Source of the DNA: Betaproteobacteria bacterium
GTDB lineage: Bacteria > Pseudomonadota > Gammaproteobacteria > Burkholderiales > Casimicrobiaceae
NCBI GenBank assembly: GCA_013298695.1
Contig: JAAFIS010000001.1
Span: 124,001-188,000 of the forward strand
DNA: 64,000 nucleotides
Direction of reading: 5' to 3'
Shown here: positions 10,297 through 17,250 of the stretch, piece after piece
Layout: each line of letters begins with the position of its first letter
Position numbering within the stretch: the stretch's first letter is position 1
The notes under the pieces: generated by a model
Told to the model about the DNA's origin: nothing
What the model saw: the letters and a program-made list of their open reading frames with translations, nothing else
The model's database searches: none
Program-made: the position numbers and the translations under genes

Positions 10297-10716
10297 CTAC
10301 GCTGTGGGCATGATGCGTCGCACCATGATCCACATACTTTTTTCACCGAAAACGCGCGATAGCGTCATGCGCACGAGCATCGCCGTTTCGGGCATCTCGT
10401 GGTAGAAAACGTATGGGAAGACCTCGTCATACGTGGGCTTCATGATGCCCTGCTTAAAACGGCCCCAAAACAGCGGGCCGACGCCGCAGGCGGCAAGATC
10501 AAGGAAGAAGTTACGACCGATCACCGCGCTCGGCTGGCGGCCCGTGATCTCGCCTTCGACGCGGTTATAACGCAGAATTTTTGCGTCGCGATCAAGCTTG
10601 ATGACACCGAAAGGTACCTGATCTAGCTCGAAGTCCGACATCATGTCGAGGCTGAAAATCGCGTCTTTGCCTTGTAACGAAAAGAAGCGGTTGTGGGCTG
10701 TAGCGACGGTGGACAT
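10297..10716 (-). CDS. pyp: Photoactive yellow protein homologue, short type (PYP-A1)
   Basis: The product is a 139-residue single PAS domain of the PYP family. The pocket residues are kept with PYP spacing: Tyr50, Glu54, Thr58, Arg60 and Cys77 correspond to 42, 46, 50, 52 and 69 (LRYNRVEGEITGR, LDLAACGVGPLFWG). After the cysteine the sequence departs from classical PYP, and the loop YHEMPETAM is specific to this type. An in-frame ATG 51 bases upstream exists, but alignment with PYP-A2 (also 139 residues) supports 10716. A 247-base gap separates it from the ligase gene, so it may have its own promoter together with PYP-B1. Confidence 0.88.
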   Translation of the reverse strand: MSTVATAHNRFFSLQGKDAIFSLDMMSDFELDQVPFGVIKLDRDAKILRYNRVEGEITGRQPSAVIGRNFFLDLAACGVGPLFWGRFKQGIMKPTYDEVFPYVFYHEMPETAMLVRMTLSRVFGEKSMWIMVRRIMPTA

Positions 10717-10963
10717 AAACGAACTGCAGTGCGTGAAAAGACTCCACGTGCTATTCGCAGCAGCCATGCCAGAAACTCGCGTTCGCCTGCAAAACCCTAA
10801 AAAACGATAGGCTCGTTAACCATTAATTCCGCACTTTGCGCGGGCACAGCTTCTCGCGTCGAAGTCCACTATTTAAGCGGTCTGGCTGAATATGTCCCAC
10901 CCTTCGCTCGGCGCGCGCGTCGGGAGGTAACTGCCGACGTGAGTTCGGCAACGACCGATAAAT

Positions 10964-12178
10964 TCACCAATCTGTGAGCTTGCCCATGTCGTTTTTCGGC
11001 ACTTGCGTGCCGACATTCCACTGTGAAACATGGATCGCCTGCGACCACGTACCACGCAGCGCTTGTTTCAAGTGGTCGATGAACGCGGGTTCGTCAACGC
11101 TTAAATCCTTCGGCACCACGAACGCTTTGAGCGCAGTAAATTCGCCGTCTTGAAATGTCCTTATGTTTGCGTCGGCTACGCCCACGATCCCGCGCAGAAT
11201 CTCTCGTGCCGTGGTCAAGTCAATACGCTCGCCTGCGATTTTTACGATGTCATCGTTGCGCGGCCCAACAATAAATCGACCGTCGTCGGTGCGCTCGATG
11301 TGATCAGGCAGTGGCAGTGAAACGAACTTATCCTCGATGGCGCGCGTAAGGTGAACTTCATCACGATTCGCCCCATTCGATTGGGCGATGTACGGTAACC
11401 ACGCGTAGCTCGCCTCACCACTTTTTCTCACGCCAAGCCCTGCAGTTTCGCTGCTTCCGTAGATTTCCCAAACGGACGTGAATCCCAACTTCTGCTGCGC
11501 GGTGTTTGCGTCTGAGCTCACAAAACGTCCGGTTGAGGAAATCGCGATCACGTCGTTGGCACTCGCGCTAATGCCGCGCGCGATCCACGATTCGAGTAGG
11601 TGCGGCGTCGTGATGAGCACATCACCATTGTCGAAGCTCGGCGTGCGCAGCGATTGCGTCGCTTGACGCGTCCACGGTAGGCCACTCACCACCGACAGCA
11701 TCGCGACCCACAAATAGCCATAGATGTGATGCAGCGGCACGTGGGTCACGATTCGCGTTCGACCGCTCTCTCGCAGCGCATCCGCCCAGTGCGATGCCTC
11801 TTGCTCGAGCCAAGCGTGTGGATGACGGAAGTGTTTCGCCGCTGCTGTGGAACCTGAGCTGCGAAAAGTGATGTTGCGGGTCGCCTCCGCTTGCGAGAGC
11901 AAAACTACTTCGGTCCAACGTTCGCAGTTAGCAACGCCGAGCAACGTGTCTTCACGACCACTGTCGTACACGTTAAAAAACTCGGCCGCTGCGGCGCTGA
12001 CTGCCATGCGATCTAGCGAATCAAGCGCAAAATCATCTCGCCAATTGCTGCTCGCTTTTACGTCGAGAGCGGAGACCTCCGCGAATTTCGTCGGCTTCCT
12101 TGCGCGAAGTTCACTCGCAACAAAGTCGGCGATGACGTCGGGAAGAATTTGCTCATAGCGAGCGGCGTCAAACGTCAT
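10964..12178 (-). CDS. Carrier-domain-fused acyl-adenylate ligase, candidate PYP chromophore activator
   Basis: The product has 404 residues. Residues ~1-90 resemble an acyl/peptidyl carrier domain with an ALDSLDR motif, where Ser54 would be the phosphopantetheine site. Residues ~95-404 form a compact adenylate-forming domain: the ATP loop FRSSGSTAAAKHF (~105-117), IYGSSETAG (~239-247), NDDIVKIAGERI (~308-319) and the C-terminal catalytic lysine in PKNDMGK (Lys400). Known PYPs need p-coumarate activated by a CoA ligase (pCL); the position between two PYP pairs makes this enzyme the likely equivalent. The ATG at 12178 overlaps the stop of PYP-B2 by 11 bases; an in-frame start at 12202 is less likely. 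Carrier function and substrate are inferred. Confidence 0.8.
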   Translation of the reverse strand: MTFDAARYEQILPDVIADFVASELRARKPTKFAEVSALDVKASSNWRDDFALDSLDRMAVSAAAAEFFNVYDSGREDTLLGVANCERWTEVVLLSQAEATRNITFRSSGSTAAAKHFRHPHAWLEQEASHWADALRESGRTRIVTHVPLHHIYGYLWVAMLSVVSGLPWTRQATQSLRTPSFDNGDVLITTPHLLESWIARGISASANDVIAISSTGRFVSSDANTAQQKLGFTSVWEIYGSSETAGLGVRKSGEASYAWLPYIAQSNGANRDEVHLTRAIEDKFVSLPLPDHIERTDDGRFIVGPRNDDIVKIAGERIDLTTAREILRGIVGVADANIRTFQDGEFTALKAFVVPKDLSVDEPAFIDHLKQALRGTWSQAIHVSQWNVGTQVPKNDMGKLTDW

Positions 12179-12986
12179 CAAAGCGAATAACGATGTCCGC
12201 ACCCATAGTCTCGGGCTGTGGCGCGGGCGCCGTAGGTGTCATCGGTGGCGTCATGCCGTACATCGCGTTCTGCGGGTAGGGCGCAGGCTGCGGCGCGAAA
12301 GCCGTTTGTTGCGGGTATTGCATCGGCTGACCCGGCTGCATTTGCGGCATCGGCTGCATTTGCGGCATCGGTTGCATGCCCGGTAGCGGCTGCGAATACA
12401 TCGGGGGTTGAGCTGCATAGCTTGGCACTTGCGAGGCGGCCGGTGCTGCCGTTGCCCCAGGCCACGTGGAAGGCACAGGCGGCATCACAAGCGGGGCTCC
12501 CGCGCCCAGCGTTGGCACGCCAAGCTGTGCAGCCGCATTCGCCGCAACATCCTGCACTGGCGCGCGCTGAGGTCGATTGCCGCCGACGCGCTTCACCATC
12601 AGCCACACGATTTTCTTGCCACCAATTTCGTAGCTCGAAAACATTTGAACACGCACCTTAATCGGGTCGTGCACGGCTGAATACAGCGCGTTCTGAAATT
12701 GGTAATCAAAAATGATGTTCAACACTTTGTCGTTGTCCATCGCATCGCGGAAGCGACCGTAGAACTCTGGGCGCTGTGTGCACACAGCGACGTCGAGAAA
12801 AAAGTTTTTTCCAATGACGTCTTCAACGCGCACACCAGAGATTTCTGCCTCTGCCATGTTGTAGGCAAGGATGTTTCCTTGCGTATCGAGCTTGACTACG
12901 CCAAACGGAAGGCGATTGCGGTCTGCATCGGGGATGCGATCAAGCACGCCGCTAATGTCCGCGCCCTGAAAATCAACACGTTCCAT
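12168..12986 (-). CDS. pyp: Photoactive yellow protein homologue, long type (PYP-B2)
   Basis: The product has 272 residues. The PAS domain (1-~135) matches PYP without gaps through the pocket: Tyr42, Glu46 and Cys69 are present (LAYNMAEAEIS, DVAVCTQRPEFYGRF), with Ser at 50 and Val at 52. It is followed by a ~125-residue linker rich in Pro, Met, Gln and Ala with PMPQMQ repeats, then the same terminal peptide as PYP-B1 (GADIVIRFDD). The linker is much longer than that of PYP-B1, while the PAS domains are close. A strong AGGAG ribosome site precedes the ATG, 12 bases after PYP-A2. Translation is probably coupled to the ligase gene downstream. Confidence 0.9.
   Translation of the reverse strand: MERVDFQGADISGVLDRIPDADRNRLPFGVVKLDTQGNILAYNMAEAEISGVRVEDVIGKNFFLDVAVCTQRPEFYGRFRDAMDNDKVLNIIFDYQFQNALYSAVHDPIKVRVQMFSSYEIGGKKIVWLMVKRVGGNRPQRAPVQDVAANAAAQLGVPTLGAGAPLVMPPVPSTWPGATAAPAASQVPSYAAQPPMYSQPLPGMQPMPQMQPMPQMQPGQPMQYPQQTAFAPQPAPYPQNAMYGMTPPMTPTAPAPQPETMGADIVIRFDDV
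12334..12377. repeat. 18-base tandem repeat inside the PYP-B2 linker
   Basis: The unit GGCTGCATTTGCGGCATC occurs twice exactly, with a third partial diverged copy. On the coding strand it encodes Pro-Met-Pro-Gln-Met-Gln, so copy-number change would lengthen the linker in frame by six residues. Confidence 0.85.
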
Positions 12987-12998
12987 TAGTTACTGCTC

Positions 12999-13418
12999 CT
13001 ATTGCGCGCTAGGCATGATTCGGCGAACCATGATCCACATCGATTTCTCGCCGATGACGCGCGACAGCGTCATTCGAACGAGCATCGCGGTCTCGGGCAT
13101 CTCGTGATAGAAAATATACGGAAAAATTTCGTCGTAGGTCGGCTTCATGATGCCCTGCTTAAAGCGCCCCCAGAACAGCGGCCCGACGCCACATGCCGCG
13201 AGGTCTAGGAAGAAATTTCTTCCGATAACAGCACGCGGATCGCGCCCCGTAATTTCGCCTTCAACGCGGTTGTAGCGAAGAATTTTGGCGTCTTTATCGA
13301 GCTTGATTGCACCGAACGGTACTTGATCGAGTTGCTGTTCGTTCAGCATATCGAGCACCTGGGCGGCATCGTGTCCTTGAATCTGAAAAAAGCGTTGGTA
13401 TTGGGCGGTGGCTGACAT
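12999..13418 (-). CDS. pyp: Photoactive yellow protein homologue, short type (PYP-A2)
   Basis: The product is 139 residues, the same length as PYP-A1 and very similar to it. Pocket residues are Tyr49, Glu53, Thr57, Arg59 and Cys76 (LRYNRVEGEITGR, LDLAACGVGPLFWG), matching positions 42, 46, 50, 52 and 69 of Halorhodospira PYP. The N-terminal ~30 residues differ from PYP-A1. The ATG at 13418 is preferred over one 21 bases upstream because it has GGAT upstream and gives a product equal in length to its paralogue. It lies 37 bases after the BLUF gene and 12 before PYP-B2, so the genes are almost surely cotranscribed. Confidence 0.88.
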   Translation of the reverse strand: MSATAQYQRFFQIQGHDAAQVLDMLNEQQLDQVPFGAIKLDKDAKILRYNRVEGEITGRDPRAVIGRNFFLDLAACGVGPLFWGRFKQGIMKPTYDEIFPYIFYHEMPETAMLVRMTLSRVIGEKSMWIMVRRIMPSAQ

Positions 13419-13455
13419 AAATCCCGATCCGTTTCGCACGGAGTCCTGTAGTTAG

Positions 13456-13950
13456 TTATCGCAAGAAACGCGCGAAGATGCTCTTCTCTTGAGCAGGTTT
13501 TGTACCGGGTTGATTTTGCTCACCCGGTTTAGCGTCGAGCGACATCGCAGTCGCTGACAATTCGATCAGAAGTTTCTCAGCGTTGTCGCCGCTCATTCCG
13601 TACGGATTGAACATGCTTTGATTGGAGTACTTCAGAAACATTGCGCGGTTGTCAGCGTTGGGCGCAGCAAAGCCCATCGACCACGCGGACCAGTGACGCT
13701 CTTCAATGGGCGTGTATTTCAACAGCATCAAATTGAAGTGGCGAGGATCGCGAACCAGCTTCGCGTAGAGATCGTTGATCGCCTCGCGACTGCCTTCGAG
13801 GGCTTGCAAGAACACTTTGCTGTTGAAAGCGAGCATGCCGGTCAAGTCGCGGGCTCCGTTGTTGGTTTGTGCAGTGTTGAGGATTTTTTTGAATTCGTTC
13901 AAATCAACAGAATCGAGCGCTGTTGAGACATAAACAAGGCGATAGATCAT
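13456..13950 (-). CDS. BLUF-domain blue-light sensor
   Basis: The product is 164 residues: a BLUF flavin-binding domain (1-~95) plus a short C-terminal extension ending in a basic, hydrophobic peptide (KSIFARFLR). The photochemical residues sit at the spacing known from AppA: Tyr7 (RLVYVS), Asn31 (QTNNGA), Gln49 (FLQALEG), Trp90 and Met92 (WSMGF). BLUF proteins sense blue light through FAD. No output enzyme domain (EAL or cyclase) is attached, so it probably acts by binding a partner, perhaps one of its operon neighbours. Confidence 0.93.
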   Translation of the reverse strand: MIYRLVYVSTALDSVDLNEFKKILNTAQTNNGARDLTGMLAFNSKVFLQALEGSREAINDLYAKLVRDPRHFNLMLLKYTPIEERHWSAWSMGFAAPNADNRAMFLKYSNQSMFNPYGMSGDNAEKLLIELSATAMSLDAKPGEQNQPGTKPAQEKSIFARFLR

Positions 13951-13985
13951 GAGTGGCTCCGGTGTTGTGCGGCGTTTAGCCGGTG

Positions 13986-14666
13986 TTATCGTTGAGTTAA
14001 GAGACGTATTTCGCGCAAATGGTCAACGCTCACGCGCCCTAGCTTTGCGATCATTTGTGAGTAATCGGGCAGGCTGCGTTCGAGTTCGTCGAACGAATCG
14101 ATGCGATCAATCGAGAGCGAAACTTCCATCGCGACGTCGGGCAGATGACTCAACAAAAAATCAGTCATCAAACTCTTGGCGCGATTGAGCTTTGCCGTGT
14201 TCAGGTAAGACGGACCCGCACGACCTGAAAGTGTGGGCGGGCTTTTCGAGAAATGGCTTTGTGCCTCGTTGATCTTGGCCAGAATGTCGTAGTTCTTGAT
14301 CGACGATTCACCGGGCACGCTTGGCTGCTGCGTTGATTCAAACGGCATGGTGGCGGCGAGTGTGCGCAAATCGTTTTGAATCGAGCTGGGCGTTGAACGG
14401 GGAGGCACGCTTGCTACTGTGTTGGCGACGCGTGTATTTGCGGCCGTGACCCGTGCGATGTAGCCTGCGTTTTCAAGGCCCTCGAAGAGCATGCCAACGT
14501 CACCGAGATGACTGAGAATCATTCGATACGACGCCAAGCGCGTGCGGCCGTCAACTGCGAGAAGAAGCGTGCGCATCGCACGCGGCATTTCGCGCGCTAA
14601 ATCACGCGCCACTTGGGTTCCGTGTGGCGTGCGCATGAAAATAATGCTGTCGTCGATAGTGCTCAT
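13986..14666 (-). CDS. Unknown protein of the photosensory operon with winged-helix-like N-terminus
   Basis: The product has 226 residues and no recognised named domain. Residues ~10-75 follow the pattern RTPHGTQVA......RTLLLAVDGRTR....I...LGDVGMLFEGLENAGYI, the same as the N-terminus of the protein at 1955-2428, and look like a small helical or winged-helix unit. A Ser/Thr/Pro-rich linker (~80-120) follows, then a helical C-terminal domain. There is no signal peptide or membrane segment. Its ATG overlaps the stop of the preceding gene (ATGA), so the two are translationally coupled. The domain layout suggests an adaptor or transcription-linked partner of the photoreceptors; this is inference. 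Confidence 0.75.
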   Translation of the reverse strand: MSTIDDSIIFMRTPHGTQVARDLAREMPRAMRTLLLAVDGRTRLASYRMILSHLGDVGMLFEGLENAGYIARVTAANTRVANTVASVPPRSTPSSIQNDLRTLAATMPFESTQQPSVPGESSIKNYDILAKINEAQSHFSKSPPTLSGRAGPSYLNTAKLNRAKSLMTDFLLSHLPDVAMEVSLSIDRIDSFDELERSLPDYSQMIAKLGRVSVDHLREIRLLTQR

Positions 14667-15844
14667 GTGCGCTCCTGTGCACGCAATAGATCGAATGCCG
14701 ATTCGATAGAAGTAATGAGTGTGGAGATGCGTGAGGCGAGGTCGACGCTGTCAGACGCCCAAAGCGACGAGATCATCAAACCCGGAAAACGCTCAGACGC
14801 ATTGAGCGCGAACACGGCGTCGTCGAGCTTGAGAGTCAAAGTGCGCACCGATCCTTCGTCAAACGCCGCAAGCTGCAGTGAAATACGTTCGTCGAAGCTC
14901 TGCCAGTCGCGCGATGCGTCTACGACGTCGTCAGTGACTAGGAGCGGTTGTGATCCGTCATGCAGCGATACACGGCGTGCTCCGCAGCGAATCATCGCTT
15001 CGTACGTCGCGCGCTCGATTTCGACTTCGGTTGAGGGCTGCTGCGCTGGCGTTTCCGCGCGCGTGCTGTCATTTTGGCTTTGATTAGGCACGCCCATTTC
15101 AATTGGGCGATCCTGCACTAAATTTTGTGCATCAACAAAACTAAAAATATGCGATATCGCCCCATTCAGTTGGATTTCAAGCGTTGCTGCTGGAAGCGCA
15201 AACGTAATCTTGCCGCCGTGCGACAAGTTCATCGAGTCGATTTGATCGGCGACGACAGGTAGCGTAGGCTCGTTGCGTGGATTGACAATTAAAACTTGCT
15301 TTACGTGCGCGTCGGTGAGCGACAACAATTGGTCGGCAAACGCGAGATCCAAGAGATCTGATTCAAGTTGCTCGCCGGGAAGCGTTGAGGCGTTAGAGAG
15401 GCACAAGATGAGCACGTCGGCCGCTGCATAGACGGGCAGTGTTGCGAGCAACGCTTTGTCTTGTGCAGCACTCGGCGATGCGGCGAACGCGGCGGGTTGA
15501 GCCGTGTAGACACTTATTTCTGTGTCGCCGCCGGTATCGCGGAAGCAGTTAATTGAGAACGGCGACTGCGCAGCGTCGCCGCTCACGTTGACATGCGCGG
15601 TTTGCCGATCAAATCCCAACGCCACCAATTCATTTTCTAGCGTTAGACAGAACGAACCGCTGCGATCAATGATCGCAAACACCATTTCGTTGGAGGATGC
15701 GTTGTGCCTACGGCGCGCAAACCAGAGGCGCGCTGCCTTGATTAGTTTTGATGTTCGCGCGTTCCGGTCTGTACTAGACAAACGTCGATCTGTTTGCGCG
15801 ACGTTTGCGTGTTTTGGTATCTGTTCATCTACAGAAATACCCAT
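14663..15844 (-). CDS. Unknown protein, first gene of the photosensory operon, roadblock-like C-terminus
   Basis: The product has 393 residues and I cannot name it. After a polar N-terminus (~1-50), residues ~53-240 form an alpha/beta region with strands such as VFAIID, VLILCLS and KQVLIVNP that resembles a GTPase-like fold but lacks a P-loop. A linker (~245-270) leads to a C-terminal ~110-residue part (GARRVSLHDGSQPLLV ... FDERISLQLAAF ... RTLTLKLDDAVFALN) with the pattern of roadblock/LC7 domains. Such domains partner small GTPases in bacterial polarity and motility switches. The ribosome site GAGGGTGAC precedes the ATG. Both domain calls are by pattern only. Confidence 0.7.
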   Translation of the reverse strand: MGISVDEQIPKHANVAQTDRRLSSTDRNARTSKLIKAARLWFARRRHNASSNEMVFAIIDRSGSFCLTLENELVALGFDRQTAHVNVSGDAAQSPFSINCFRDTGGDTEISVYTAQPAAFAASPSAAQDKALLATLPVYAAADVLILCLSNASTLPGEQLESDLLDLAFADQLLSLTDAHVKQVLIVNPRNEPTLPVVADQIDSMNLSHGGKITFALPAATLEIQLNGAISHIFSFVDAQNLVQDRPIEMGVPNQSQNDSTRAETPAQQPSTEVEIERATYEAMIRCGARRVSLHDGSQPLLVTDDVVDASRDWQSFDERISLQLAAFDEGSVRTLTLKLDDAVFALNASERFPGLMISSLWASDSVDLASRISTLITSIESAFDLLRAQERT

Positions 15845-16172
15845 GTCACCCTCGATTCTTTATCTTCGCTGAACGTTCGTCAGTGACGACGTTTTCTTGT
15901 GTTTTTTGTTCTGAGCAAGAATCGTACTACCAAAAGTAGTAGGTTTAAGGAATCAAACGGAGAAATCGGAAACAACTGGATGCAATCGCTGATTAATCCA
16001 GGCACGAGCTGAGTTTAGGAGAAGCTAATCGGGGCGCGAATCGCAGCAAAGTGTCAATGTGCGGCACGTCTTAGACAAATGCGACGAATTGCGGCAGGTG
16101 ACAAGACGAACTTGTGGCCGACAAAATGAGAAGAGGTGCGCTTACGCGTTTGTCGCTGCGGTGCGAATCGAT
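15845..16172 (-). promoter_or_regulatory. Upstream region of the photosensory operon with an inverted repeat
   Basis: This is the 328-base gap between egtD and the first gene of the operon, and it must hold the operon promoter unless transcription reads through from egtBD. It contains a perfect inverted repeat TACTAC-CAAAA-GTAGTA at 15925-15941, about 85 bases before the start codon, and a GAACGTTC palindrome near 15870. I could not settle on a -35/-10 pair. The rest shows nothing recognisable. Confidence 0.4.
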
Positions 16173-17186
16173 TCAATATGCGTAATAAACACAAAAATCA
16201 CACGCATCATCATGCCACGCCTGAACGTGATCGAAGCCTGCAGTGCGCAGAAGCGCCTCGAACTCGATGGGTGAGTACTTATATGAGTTCTCGGTGTGAA
16301 TTCGTTCGCCACTTTTGAAACGACGCGTTTCACCGCGAATCTGCAGGCTGAGGTCGCAGGTAGCCTCCACGTGCATTTCAATGCGACCAAGCGCGGCGTT
16401 GTAGAAGCCTCGATGTCGCCATTGGCTGACGTTGAAATTCGTTTTCAGCAACTCGTTGACATGGCGTAGCGTATTCAGATTGAACGCTGCAGTGACACCG
16501 AGCGCGTCGTCGTAGGCGGCGTCCAACCGTGCGTGATCTTTTTTAGTGTCGACGCCGATCAACAAGCCGCAGCCATCGGTTCTTCGGTGCGCGTGAATCT
16601 GTTTAAGAAACCATGCTGCCTCGTCCGGCATGAAATTGCCGATTGAGGAACCAGGATAGAAAAAAACGGTCGGCTCATCGCGAATGACGTGCTTCACGTT
16701 GAGCACACGTGAAAAATCAGTGATCAATCCGCACAATTCTGGCTTACCGTTCGTCGATATCGAGCCCGCTAGCCGCGCAAGCGCCTGCTCGACGGCCGAT
16801 TCCGAAATGTCGACCGCCACATAGCGCGAGGGCGCGAGTGAAGGAAACCATTTCTCAGCCTTTACAGAGTCGCCGCTGCCTAGATCAACAAATTGTTTGC
16901 CGCTGCCAATTGTGTCGGCAATCTCGGCGCGAAATTTATCGAAGATGGCAGCTTCGGTGCGCGTTGGGTAATACTCGTCGGTGAGCACGATAGCGTTGTA
17001 GAGCGTCGAGCCAAGCGCATCATAAAAATACTTCGGAGGAATCGACGCCGCAGGCGCGAGCAAGCTGCGCGCAAGCTGATCGAGCTCCGCCTTGGAATCG
17101 AGCTTGAGCTCGTTCACGATAAACGGCCGCGCAGTGGTGACGGCTGAACTTGCGCCGCCGACAGTGGTGATCGAACGAAGAGACAT
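16173..17186 (-). CDS. egtD: L-histidine N-alpha-methyltransferase EgtD
   Basis: EgtD trimethylates histidine with S-adenosylmethionine to give hercynine, the first step of ergothioneine synthesis. The 337-residue product shows PPKYFYDALGSTLYNAI and EYYPTRTEAAIF near the N-terminus, the SAM loop FVDLGSGDSVKAEKW, YVAVDISESAVEQAL and FFYPGSSIGNF. The EgtD substrate-site region is intact by eye. The gene lies 64 bases downstream of egtB on the same strand, so the two are an operon, with the photosensory operon next in line. Confidence 0.95.
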   Translation of the reverse strand: MSLRSITTVGGASSAVTTARPFIVNELKLDSKAELDQLARSLLAPAASIPPKYFYDALGSTLYNAIVLTDEYYPTRTEAAIFDKFRAEIADTIGSGKQFVDLGSGDSVKAEKWFPSLAPSRYVAVDISESAVEQALARLAGSISTNGKPELCGLITDFSRVLNVKHVIRDEPTVFFYPGSSIGNFMPDEAAWFLKQIHAHRRTDGCGLLIGVDTKKDHARLDAAYDDALGVTAAFNLNTLRHVNELLKTNFNVSQWRHRGFYNAALGRIEMHVEATCDLSLQIRGETRRFKSGERIHTENSYKYSPIEFEALLRTAGFDHVQAWHDDACDFCVYYAY

Positions 17187-17250
17187 AAGCGGTTTACTCG
17201 TTTACAAATAATTCACGAAGCGCGCTTCGTGTCAGTTTTTCTGGGTTGAG

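Noticed and set aside
9635-15844. Possible tyrosine ammonia lyase gene for chromophore synthesis
   Set aside because: I looked for an ASG-containing lyase in and around the operon; none is present in the window.
16059-16274. Plus-strand frame upstream of the photosensory operon
   Set aside because: It runs antisense into egtD and has no coding-like features.
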